Shown: piece after piece, positions 1 to 8,536 of the stretch
How positions within the stretch are numbered: position 1 is the stretch's first letter
Layout: each line of letters begins with the position of its first letter
DNA from: CAYLLN01 sp036496265
GTDB lineage: Bacteria; Planctomycetota; Planctomycetia; Pirellulales; Pirellulaceae
Direction: 5' to 3'
Assembly: GCA_036496265.1 (NCBI GenBank)
Contig: DASXLL010000236.1
Location: 1 to 40,055 of the forward strand
DNA length: 40,055 bases
Position numbers and translations under genes: made by a program
The notes under the pieces: model-generated
What the model saw: only the letters and a program-made list of their open reading frames with translations
What the model was told of the DNA's origin: nothing
Databases searched by the model: none

Positions 1-2972
1 TCGGCAAGCTGCTGCATCAGTTCCATCGCCTGGCTGGAACTGGTGCCTGGAGTTGCATTGCCGGTGATGGTCGCGGCTGAATAGAGGTTGTAGCGCAGCA
101 CCATGACGGGGCCGCTGGTATCGCGCGGCGAAAGGAGCGTGCCGAGGCGGACCATCTGTCCCTGGCTGCTGCGCACTTGCAGCCGCTGGATGTCCTCGAT
201 CTGGTTGCGGAATTTTGGATCGGCCTGCACGTTGACCTGCCATGTGCGGCCGAATTCGTTGTAGTTGTTGACGTAGTACGAACCGAAATACACTTGCAGC
301 GTCGTGAACACATCGGCGACGGAAACGCCGAGGGCGAGGCATTTTGTGCGATCGATATCCAGATACAGCCACGGTGTGCTCGCTCGCGAGCTGTTGAAGA
401 GGCCCTGTAGGCCCTCTGTCTTGTTGCCGCGAGCGACGATCTGATCGCTGATTCGCTGCAACTCCGTCTGCCCCGCGTTGCCGCGGTCCTCGACGATCAA
501 CTTGAAACCGCCGGTCGTTCCCAGACCTTCGACCGGCGGCCCGCCGAACGTCGTGACGATCGCGCCGCGCACTTCGCGGCGAAACTGATCGCGCAGATCA
601 GTCGCAATCGCATCGGCCGAAGGCCCGCTCCCGCGCCGCTGCGAAAACGGCTTGAGCAGCAAGTACATCGAGCCCAGATTCGGCGCATTCGCCTGCAAAA
701 TGAGCGACGTGCCTGAAACGCCCAGTGTGTGCATCACGCCCGGCGATTTTTTGGCGATCGCCTCGATCCGCTGCATCATCCGCTCCGTCCGTTCGACCGA
801 AGCCGCGTCGGGCAACTGCACGTGCAAGATCAAATAGCCTTTATCCTGCTGTGGAATGAAGCCCGTCGGCGCATGGACGAATTGCCAATACGTCAGCCCG
901 AGCAACCCGGCATAAACGACGAGCACCAGCAGGCTGATTCGCAGAATGCGGCCCACGGTCCAGCCGTAAACTTCCGTCAACGCATTGAAAAATCGCTCAA
1001 ATGCCCGGAACAACAAGCCCAGCACGAAGTTTGCCGGCCGAATGATCAACCAGCCCAGCAAGCCGCCGATTATCGCCCCCGGCAGGAACGCAACCGCGGT
1101 CGCCGTCCACGACAGCTCATGCAACTCTTCGACGCCTACGACCGGCTTCTCGCCCAGTAGCGCCAGCAATTGCCCCGCATAGAACTGACTTGCCAGCCAG
1201 TAAGTTACCGAGCCGCCGATCACAGCAAAAATCCACCACGGCAAAGCCTCGCGTTTTGGTTCGTGTCCCTTCGCTGTCTGCTCGGTCTTAAAAATCAGCA
1301 CCGCTCGCGACGGCGTCATCGTCAGTGCGTTAACGGCTGAAATAATCGTTGAAACGGCGATCGTCACCGCGAATTGCCGGAAAAACTGCCCGCTAATCCC
1401 GCCCAAAAAGCAGCAGGGAATGAAAACCGCGGCGAGGACCAACGTAATCGCGATCACCGGTCCGGTAATTTCTTGCATTGCCTTAACCGTCGCAGTGCGC
1501 GGATCGTTTCCGGCCGCAATTTGCCGCTCGATATTCTCCAGCACGACGATCGCATCATCGACGACGATGCCGATCGCCAGGACGAGGCCAAACAGCGTCA
1601 AGTTGTTCAGCGAATATCCGAGCGCCGCCATGACGGCAAATGTGCCGATCAGCGACACCGGCACATCGATCATCGGCAGGATCATCGCTTTCCAATCCTG
1701 CAAAAAGAGCAGCACGACGATCGCGACCAGAATCACCGCATCGCGGAGCGTGCGAAACACCTCCGCCACGGATTCGCGAATGAACGGCGTCGTGTCATAA
1801 ACGATCGCGTAATCGAGTCCGTCAGGAAACCGCGCTCGAAGCTGCTGCATGCGTTCATACACGCCGCGAGCTGTATCGAGCGCATTGGTTCCCGGAAGTT
1901 GATAAACCTGCAGCGCCACCGACGGCCGGCCGTCTAGCGTACACGACTGATCGTATTGCTGCGCACCAAGTTCCACGCGCGGCGTGCCGTCAGTATTCAG
2001 CGCCACGACCTGTTTCAGCCGCACGATGCCCGTAGTTTGCGCGGTGGTCGTCGTTTGGCCGGTTCCAGATTGAGCCGATGCCGAACCGGGCGACCCCGCC
2101 GTCGCCGGCATTGTGGCCGACGCATTCGATCCACCGGCTGACGCCGCCGACGAGCCACTTTGCCCGCTCGTGCTCGACGTCGGCGCGATCGTCGTGCCCC
2201 CCTGTCCCGCTTTAACAATAATTTCCGCAAACTGCTCCGGATCAGTCAGCCGGCCGAGCGTATTGATCGTGAGCTGAAATTGCTGCCCCGACGGCACCGG
2301 CGGCTGACCGATTTGCCCGGCCACCACCTGCACGTTTTGCTGATTGATTGCCGCGACCACATCCGCCGCGCTCAACCCCAGCGCCGCCAGCTTCTCCGGA
2401 TCGAGCCAGACCCGCAGGCTGTAGTCCCGCTGCCCCAAATAGGTAATGCCCGCCACGCCCGGCAGCCGGCCCAATTCGTCCTTGAGATAAATCGTCGCGT
2501 AGTTGCTGAGAAACGTGCTGTCGTACCGCCCGTCGGGCGAGATCAGATTGACGATCATCAGCGTGCTCGGCGACATCTTCCTCACGTTGATGCCTTCGTT
2601 CTGCACGAGTTGCGGAATGACCGGCAAGGCCAGCGACACGCGGTTCTGCACGAGCACCTGGGCCATGTCCGAATCCATGCCCAGCTTGAAAGTCACCGTC
2701 AGTTTGTACGCCCCATCGTTCGTCGATTGCGACGACATATATAGCATGCCCTCGACGCCGCTTACCTGCTCCTCGATTGGCGCGGCGATCGTGTCGCGAA
2801 CCGTCAGTGCGTTCGCGCCCGGATAAAGGGCCGTCACTTGCACCGTCGGCGGCGTCACCTCCGGATACTGAGCCACTGGCAGCGTGAACAGCGCCACCGC
2901 CCCGACGAGCGTGATGATCACCGAGATCACGGTCGCGAAGATTGGTCGGTCGATAAAGAATTCAGAGAGCAC
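1..2972 (-). CDS. RND efflux transporter, HAE1/AcrB-like, partial (runs off left edge)
   Basis: Inner-membrane proton-driven RND pump subunit. About 990 residues are visible and the 3' end lies outside the window. The GTG start (2970-2972) gives VLSEFFIDRPIFATVIS, the classic RND N-terminus. It overlaps the stop of the upstream pump gene by 11 nt, which suggests translational coupling. TM4 carries AIGIVVDDAIVV with the Asp pair of the proton relay (near 1550-1590). The left edge reads ITGNATPGTSSSQAMELMQQLA, matching AcrB near residue 850, so roughly 200 residues are missing. Two oddities are visible. A Ser/Ala/Thr/Gly-rich insertion of about 50 residues (about 2045-2205) sits where AcrB has a short turn before the conserved VxLRDVAxxE strand. 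The loop between TM6 and TM7 (about 990-1290) is expanded and contains two additional hydrophobic stretches. Substrate cannot be told. The frame was followed by eye at several places and is open at each of them. Confidence 0.9.
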   Translation of the reverse strand, partial: MLSEFFIDRPIFATVISVIITLVGAVALFTLPVAQYPEVTPPTVQVTALYPGANALTVRDTIAAPIEEQVSGVEGMLYMSSQSTNDGAYKLTVTFKLGMDSDMAQVLVQNRVSLALPVIPQLVQNEGINVRKMSPSTLMIVNLISPDGRYDSTFLSNYATIYLKDELGRLPGVAGITYLGQRDYSLRVWLDPEKLAALGLSAADVVAAINQQNVQVVAGQIGQPPVPSGQQFQLTINTLGRLTDPEQFAEIIVKAGQGGTTIAPTSSTSGQSGSSAASAGGSNASATMPATAGSPGSASAQSGTGQTTTTAQTTGIVRLKQVVALNTDGTPRVELGAQQYDQSCTLDGRPSVALQVYQLPGTNALDTARGVYERMQQLRARFPDGLDYAIVYDTTPFIRESVAEVFRTLRDAVILVAIVVLLFLQDWKAMILPMIDVPVSLIGTFAVMAALGYSLNNLTLFGLVLAIGIVVDDAIVVLENIERQIAAGNDPRTATVKAMQEITGPVIAITLVLAAVFIPCCFLGGISGQFFRQFAVTIAVSTIISAVNALTMTPSRAVLIFKTEQTAKGHEPKREALPWWIFAVIGGSVTYWLASQFYAGQLLALLGEKPVVGVEELHELSWTATAVAFLPGAIIGGLLGWLIIRPANFVLGLLFRAFERFFNALTEVYGWTVGRILRISLLVLVVYAGLLGLTYWQFVHAPTGFIPQQDKGYLILHVQLPDAASVERTERMMQRIEAIAKKSPGVMHTLGVSGTSLILQANAPNLGSMYLLLKPFSQRRGSGPSADAIATDLRDQFRREVRGAIVTTFGGPPVEGLGTTGGFKLIVEDRGNAGQTELQRISDQIVARGNKTEGLQGLFNSSRASTPWLYLDIDRTKCLALGVSVADVFTTLQVYFGSYYVNNYNEFGRTWQVNVQADPKFRNQIEDIQRLQVRSSQGQMVRLGTLLSPRDTSGPVMVLRYNLYSAATITGNATPGTSSSQAMELMQQLA

Positions 2973-5900
2973 GGGACGGAGGGGGCTCGGGGTTCGGCGT
3001 TCGGGATTGGGGCGTCGTACTTGTGGGTCGCCGTGGCTTGAATGCGAGTATGGTTAGGATTACTAGGAACCCGGCGGCCGCCCCAATCGCCAAGCCCCAA
3101 GCAATGGAGGCGCCGGTTAGACGCGACAGGAGATAACCAAAAGTTGCGCCCAGCGCTGCCCCTAGCAAATACGACCATTCGCGCCGCGCCACGACACTCG
3201 CAAACGCTCCTTTTTCGCCGGCCGTTTGAATGACGTAGAAAAACACCGGCGTCAGAAACACGCCAATCGACGTCACGCCGATCATGCCGCTGAACACGGC
3301 GATTCCCAGCGAGCGCCGCATCTCGGCCCCCGCGCCATGAGCCAGCACCAATGGGACCACGCCCAAAATGAATGCCAGCGAAGTCATCAAAATCGGCCGC
3401 AGCCGCAGCCGGGCCGCTTCTTTCGCCGCCTCGTGCGCCGGCTTGCCATCGCGATGCAATTCGCGGGCAAATTCCACGATTAATATCGCGTTTTTGCACG
3501 CCAGGCCGACCAGCACAACCAGCCCGATCTGCACAAAAATGTTGACCGAGTCCCGCGCCGCCAAAACACCGACCAGCGACGACAACAGGCACAGCGGCAC
3601 GACCAAAATCACCGACAGCGGCAACGACCAACTTTCGTACAGCGCCGCGAGCGTCAAAAACACGCACAGCACCGACAGCGAGAACACAACGATCGCTGTA
3701 TTCCCTTCCTTAAGCTGCATAAACATCAGCTCGGTCCATTCAGTCTTCATCGTCCGCGGCAGCGTGCTCTTCGCCAGTCGCTGCGTCGCCGCGATCGCCT
3801 CGCCAGAACTGTAGCCAGCCCGCACATTGCCCGTAATCGGTGCGGCCGTCGCCAGGTTGTAGCGCGTCACAAAAATCGGCCCGACGGTCTCGCGCATCAA
3901 AGCGATCGACCCCAGCGGCACCATCTGTCCGGCGTTGTTCCGCACCGACAATAAATTGATTCTCTCCGGCTGCGAGCGAAACTGCCCCTCCGCGAGCAAG
4001 TTCACCTGCCAATGCCGGCCATATTTGTTGAAGCTGTTGACATACGACGAGCCCAAATAGACCTGCAGCGCGGAAAACGCCTCGTCGAAAGCAATGCCCA
4101 GCGATTGCAGCTTCGCCCGGTCGATATCCAAATACAGTTGCGGCGTCGCCGAGCGAAATTGTGTCGAAACACCGGACAATGACGGCTCGCTCTGCAGCTT
4201 GGCGATGAATGCGTCAGTCTGCTTTTGCAATAGCGGCAAACCCAGCGCCGCCTGATCCTCAACCATCAACTTGAACCCGCCCGCGACGCTCAGCCCCGGA
4301 ATCGGCGGCGCAGCAAAAGCCAGCACCTGCGCGTCGAGCACCTGCCGCTGCCACTCCCGCCGCAGGTGCGCCATGATCGCCTCGTCGCTCAACCGCGTGC
4401 CGCGTCGCAACTCGAACGGATCGAGCGTGACAAACAGCGATGCGAAATTCGATCCCGTCGCCTGCTGCACGAACGACATCCCCGCCACCGAAATCGTATG
4501 AGCCACCCCCTTCGACTGCCGCGTGATCTCATCGACCTTCTTCAACGCCGCTTTTGTTCGCTCGAGCGACGACGAATCGGGCAACTGCAAACCGACGACG
4601 AATCGCCCCTGGTCCTGCTGCGGAACGAAGCCGCTCGGCGCTCGTTGAAACAGCACCACCATCGCGATCACTAACCCGGCATAAACGGCCAAAACCAGCA
4701 ATCGCCCGTGCAGCAAACCGCCGACCGCCCCCGCGTAGGCGTTCATGCCGCCGCCTGACGCCGCGTGAAACAGTCGCGGCAGCCAACCGAACAACTTGCT
4801 CGTCAATCGCGACATTTTCGGACTTTGTTGCTCCCGCGGCTTTAGCAGAATGGCCGCGAGTGCCGGGCTCAAGGTCAACGAATTCACCGCCGAGAGCACA
4901 GTCGAAACGGAGATCGTCACGGCGAATTCGCGAAAGAACCGCCCGCTGATCCCGCTGATAAACGCACAGGGCACAAACACCGTGCAGAGCACCAGCGCGA
5001 TCGCGACAATCGGAACCGTCACTTCATCCATCGCTCGCTGCGTCGCCTCGCGCGGCGCGAGGCCATGATCGAGCCACCGCTCCACGTTTTCGACAACCAC
5101 GATCGCATCATCCACGACAATTCCAATCGCCAGCACCAGGCCGAACAGCGAAATATTGTTGAGGCTAAAACCCGCCACCGCCATCACCGCGAACGTGCCC
5201 ACGATCGCCACCGGCACCGCCGCCAGCGAAATCAACACCGCCCGCCAGCTTTGCAAAAACACCAGCACAACCGCGCCGACGATGGCGACGGCCATCAGCA
5301 GCGTTTGCACAACATCCGCAATCGACTCGCGAATGAATTTGGTCGTGTCATAGGCAATTTCGTAGTCGAGTCCGTCCGGAAACCTCTGTCTCAACTCCTT
5401 CATCCGGGTATAGACGCGGTTGGCGACGTCGATCGCATTCGTGCCCGGCAGTTGATAGACGATCAGTCCCACGGAGGGCCGCCCGTCGAACGTGCTGCCC
5501 TGGTTGTAGTTCTGGGCCCCCATTTCCACTCGTGCCACGTCCCGCAGCCGCACAATGCCCGGCGCGACAGGTTGGGGGCGAGCTGGCCCGGCTGTCGCAA
5601 ATCCGCCCAGACCCGCCATCGAAGCGCCGTTGATCGACAACGCATCGAATGAGCTGTCGATTCCCACGTCTCCCGAACCGACGGCTGGGAACTCGCTCGG
5701 CGTGGGCGCCATCGCCGCGGCATCGCTGGAAGAAATTGTCGAGCTCGTGCTCGCCGTATCACTCATCGCCGCAAGCAAAGAAGCGCCGCCAGCCGCTGTC
5801 GCCCCGCCGCCCACAGTCGCTCCGCCAACAACACCCGCACCGCTCGCCGTCGGCCCAGCCGTCGAAGCCGCCGTAACACTCGAACTGGTTTGCGACGAAC

Positions 5901-6822
5901 TCGACGTGCTCGTCGCCGCGCCGCTATTGCTTCCCGCCGCCGCTTCCAGCCCTCCGCTAACCAAGAGCGGATCAAACACCCCGGCTCCCGGCAATTCCAA
6001 ATTGGACCGCGCCGGCGTCGGCGTGCTCCGCCGCGCCGCCTGTTGCGGCGGCTGACTCGTTTTGACGATGATCTCGCCAAACTGCTCCGGCTCCGACAGC
6101 CGGCCGAGCATATCCATCGGCATTTGATAAAGCTGGCCGCTCCGCGCCGGCGGCTCGCCGATTTGCCCCGGCGCGGCTTCGATGCTCTGGCTGCGAATTG
6201 CCCGCACCACGTCGCTCGCGCTCATGCTCCGCGAGGCCAGCTTCTGCGGATCGAGCCACACGCGAATGCTGTAATCGCGCTCCCCCGCCATGAACACATC
6301 CGACACACCATCGACCCGCAGCAGCTCATCCCGCAAATGAATCAGCGCGTAATTGCTCAGATACAAATCGTCGTACCGCCCGTCGCCGGAATACATGCTC
6401 ACAATCAGCAAGATGTCCGGAGTGCGTTTGCGGATCGTGATGCCCTGGCTCTGCACGGGCGTCGGCAGCAGCGGCATTGCGAGCGTGACGCGGTTCTGCA
6501 CCATGATCAGCGCCGTATTCAGATCGGTGTTGACATCGAACGTCACCGATAGCGAATACGCGCCGTCGTTTCCACATTGCGACGACATATACAGCATGCC
6601 GGGCACGCCGTTGACCTGTTGCTCGACCGGTGCAGCGATCGTGTCGGCCACCGTTTTCGCGTTCGCTCCCGGATAGCTGATCGAAACTTGCACCGCCGGC
6701 GGTGTGATCCGCGGATATTGGGCCACCGGCAGCGTGAGCAGCGAAACCGCGCCGACGAGCGTGATCGCCGCCGACAGCACCGTCGCAAAAATCGGCCGGT
6801 CGATGAAAAACCGCGAAAACAT
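2962..6822 (-). CDS. RND efflux transporter, HAE1/AcrB-like, with large periplasmic insertion
   Basis: Full-length RND pump of 1286 residues; AcrB has about 1050. The N-terminus MFSRFFIDRPIFATVLSA is canonical. The proton-relay residues are present: GIVVDDAIVVVENVER in TM4 and VGLACKNAILIVEFARE (Lys) in TM10. The extra length comes from two places. About 165 residues (roughly 255-422, nt 5557-6060) of Ser/Ala/Gly/Thr/Pro-rich sequence separate EQFGEIIVK from VRLRDVARVEMGAQNY, which in AcrB are almost contiguous. The C-terminus carries a second addition: two hydrophobic segments (YLLGAALGATFGYLL and IAWGLAIGAAAGFLVILTILAF) followed by a Pro-rich tail. The gene lies between the adaptor gene and a second pump gene in one minus-strand operon. 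Paired RND subunits in one operon (as in MdtBC) can assemble as heterotrimers; that is inference here. Substrate unknown. Confidence 0.95.
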   Translation of the reverse strand: MFSRFFIDRPIFATVLSAAITLVGAVSLLTLPVAQYPRITPPAVQVSISYPGANAKTVADTIAAPVEQQVNGVPGMLYMSSQCGNDGAYSLSVTFDVNTDLNTALIMVQNRVTLAMPLLPTPVQSQGITIRKRTPDILLIVSMYSGDGRYDDLYLSNYALIHLRDELLRVDGVSDVFMAGERDYSIRVWLDPQKLASRSMSASDVVRAIRSQSIEAAPGQIGEPPARSGQLYQMPMDMLGRLSEPEQFGEIIVKTSQPPQQAARRSTPTPARSNLELPGAGVFDPLLVSGGLEAAAGSNSGAATSTSSSSQTSSSVTAASTAGPTASGAGVVGGATVGGGATAAGGASLLAAMSDTASTSSTISSSDAAAMAPTPSEFPAVGSGDVGIDSSFDALSINGASMAGLGGFATAGPARPQPVAPGIVRLRDVARVEMGAQNYNQGSTFDGRPSVGLIVYQLPGTNAIDVANRVYTRMKELRQRFPDGLDYEIAYDTTKFIRESIADVVQTLLMAVAIVGAVVLVFLQSWRAVLISLAAVPVAIVGTFAVMAVAGFSLNNISLFGLVLAIGIVVDDAIVVVENVERWLDHGLAPREATQRAMDEVTVPIVAIALVLCTVFVPCAFISGISGRFFREFAVTISVSTVLSAVNSLTLSPALAAILLKPREQQSPKMSRLTSKLFGWLPRLFHAASGGGMNAYAGAVGGLLHGRLLVLAVYAGLVIAMVVLFQRAPSGFVPQQDQGRFVVGLQLPDSSSLERTKAALKKVDEITRQSKGVAHTISVAGMSFVQQATGSNFASLFVTLDPFELRRGTRLSDEAIMAHLRREWQRQVLDAQVLAFAAPPIPGLSVAGGFKLMVEDQAALGLPLLQKQTDAFIAKLQSEPSLSGVSTQFRSATPQLYLDIDRAKLQSLGIAFDEAFSALQVYLGSSYVNSFNKYGRHWQVNLLAEGQFRSQPERINLLSVRNNAGQMVPLGSIALMRETVGPIFVTRYNLATAAPITGNVRAGYSSGEAIAATQRLAKSTLPRTMKTEWTELMFMQLKEGNTAIVVFSLSVLCVFLTLAALYESWSLPLSVILVVPLCLLSSLVGVLAARDSVNIFVQIGLVVLVGLACKNAILIVEFARELHRDGKPAHEAAKEAARLRLRPILMTSLAFILGVVPLVLAHGAGAEMRRSLGIAVFSGMIGVTSIGVFLTPVFFYVIQTAGEKGAFASVVARREWSYLLGAALGATFGYLLSRLTGASIAWGLAIGAAAGFLVILTILAFKPRRPTSTTPQSRTPNPEPPPSRAL

Positions 6823-6830
6823 CGGCGATT

Positions 6831-6910
6831 AGTAGGTCCCGCGGGCCCCGCGGGACCTGATTGTGGATTCAGTTGTACGTGAAGATCCCGCCCGGCGGTC
6901 GGGACCTACT
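6831..6910. repeat. GC-rich nested inverted repeat between adaptor and pump genes
   Basis: A 10-bp arm AGTAGGTCCC (6831-6840) is matched by its exact complement GGGACCTACT (6901-6910). Nested inside is a perfect 12-bp hairpin with a 1-nt centre (6834-6858). The element fills nearly the whole 89-bp gap between the adaptor and the first pump gene. On the operon mRNA it would form a strong stem-loop and could lower pump expression relative to the adaptor or stabilise mRNA ends. It looks like a dispersed palindromic element rather than a Rho-independent terminator, because no T-tract follows. Confidence 0.7.
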
Positions 6911-6911
6911 T

Positions 6912-8264
6912 CTAGCGCAGCTCCGAATGATGCGGCGGAGCCTGCTTCGGTTCCGCCTTCCCACCGTCGTTTTTCCTCACTTTCGTCGTATCCGCCGGCG
7001 GCGCTGACTTCGTCTCGCTCGTCTGGCTCGCCGGCGGCGCCTCCGCGGTCGCCGTTTCGCTCTTCTCCGCTTCGTGCGGCACGCCGAGCGACGGCATCGG
7101 CACCTTCTCCGTTTGCACAGTCAAATGCGGCCGCACCTGCTGCAAAGCCCCGACCACGACCCACTCGTCCGGCTTCAGACCGCCGGAAATCACCCGCAGC
7201 CCGTCGTCTTGCAACGCGCCCGTTTGCACCCGCCGCGACTGCACCTGATTTTTGTCATCGACTACATACACATACTTGATGCCCTGGTCCGAACCAATCG
7301 CCCGGTCGATGACCAGCTCTGCCTGATGCGCCGGGCCGATCGGCAGCCGCACGCGAACGAACATGCCGGGCGTCAACAGCCGCACGCCATTCTCCGGCTT
7401 TGGATTAGGAAACACCGCACGGACGATGATGCTGCCCGTCCCCGGATTGATCTGATTGTTGACGAAGTCGATCGTCCCTTCGTGCGGAAAACCCTCCTCG
7501 GTCTGCAAACCCGCATAGAGCGGAACCGTGCCGTGCCGCGGCCGCGGAATTCGTCCCTCGTTGATCGCCTGCCGCACGCGCAAGAGCGTCGGCTCATCGA
7601 CCTCGAAATAGACGTAGATCGGATCGAGCGACACGACGGTCGCCAGCAACGTCTGGTCCTGATTCACCAGATTGCCAACCGTCATGAAATGCCGCCCGAT
7701 CATCCCGTCGATCGGCGAATGAACCTGCGTAAAATCCACATTCAGGCGGTAGATCTCCGTGCTCGCCTCATAGGCCTTGACGCGGGCCCGCGCTTCGTCC
7801 ACGGCAGCCTTGTCTTGATCGATTTGCTGCTGCGTGATGACGCCGCGATTGTTCTGCAACGACATATCGCGAGCCAATGTGACCTCAGCAAGCTGCAACT
7901 GCGCTTTATAGACTTCGACCTGTCCCAGCGCCTGATCGAGCTGCGCCTTGTACGGCCGCGGATCGATCTCGAACAGCAAATCGCCCGTTTTGACCTCCGC
8001 CCCTTCTTCAAACGGCATCTGAACCAGATATCCCGTCACCCGCGGAATCACGTTCACCGTCTGCACCGCGTTCACGCGGCCGGTGAATTCCACGAAATCC
8101 GTCACCTCCCGCGACACCGGCTGGCTGATCGGAATCACCGTCGGCTCCGGCGCCGCCGTCTGCCGCGCCTGCTGGGCGCAACCAGCCACGGCTAAAGCAA
8201 TCGCGATGCTCGCGTGACCGAAGAACCAAATCAAGTTGCGAATCATGTCGCCGCTGCTCATCAA
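6912..8264 (-). CDS. RND periplasmic adaptor (membrane fusion) lipoprotein, AcrA/HlyD family
   Basis: Adaptor subunit joining an RND pump to an outer-membrane channel. The protein has 450 residues; AcrA has about 400. A hydrophobic N-terminal segment ends in the lipobox-like LAVAGC, predicting a lipid-anchored periplasmic protein. Methionine 7 (MIRNLIWF) is an equally good start. Then come the first half of the lipoyl/barrel-sandwich domain (VIPRVTGYLVQMPFEEGAEVKTGDLLFEIDPRPY, about 72-105), an alpha-helical hairpin rich in Gln and Ala (about 106-170), the second lipoyl half (VHSPIDGMIGRHFMTVGNLV), the beta-barrel and the membrane-proximal domain (VIDRAIGSDQGIKYVYVVDDKNQVQSRRV). The last 65 residues are a charged, Pro/Ala/Lys-rich tail without clear fold. 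It is the first gene of the operon with the two pumps. No TolC-like gene or regulator is visible; one could lie beyond position 1. Confidence 0.93.
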   Translation of the reverse strand: MMSSGDMIRNLIWFFGHASIAIALAVAGCAQQARQTAAPEPTVIPISQPVSREVTDFVEFTGRVNAVQTVNVIPRVTGYLVQMPFEEGAEVKTGDLLFEIDPRPYKAQLDQALGQVEVYKAQLQLAEVTLARDMSLQNNRGVITQQQIDQDKAAVDEARARVKAYEASTEIYRLNVDFTQVHSPIDGMIGRHFMTVGNLVNQDQTLLATVVSLDPIYVYFEVDEPTLLRVRQAINEGRIPRPRHGTVPLYAGLQTEEGFPHEGTIDFVNNQINPGTGSIIVRAVFPNPKPENGVRLLTPGMFVRVRLPIGPAHQAELVIDRAIGSDQGIKYVYVVDDKNQVQSRRVQTGALQDDGLRVISGGLKPDEWVVVGALQQVRPHLTVQTEKVPMPSLGVPHEAEKSETATAEAPPASQTSETKSAPPADTTKVRKNDGGKAEPKQAPPHHSELR

Positions 8265-8536
8265 GGTTGTGCCACATCGGAAAAAAATGGCGGCGCATCA
8301 TTATACGACGATCGCGAAATACAGCGTGCCCAGAACAACGCTCCGGCAAGCTGAGGTTTCGCATCGCGGACCAGCTCGAAGCGCCCCTTGGCCATCCGCC
8401 AGCACTCTCTATCAATTCCGTTAACCCTTCGGCCTCAAAGTTGCTCCAACCTGCCACGCTTCGCGCTTTTGCGACGCCTCCTAGCGTGCCCGCCCTAGCT
8501 CCCCGCCTCTTGATTTGCCCACAGGAATGCCCCGCC

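Noticed and set aside
1956..2744. Plus-strand open frames across the RND genes (also 5065-5652 and 5890-6552)
   Set aside because: They are opposite-strand shadows of the RND coding sequence. The minus-strand frames carry the conserved membrane motifs.
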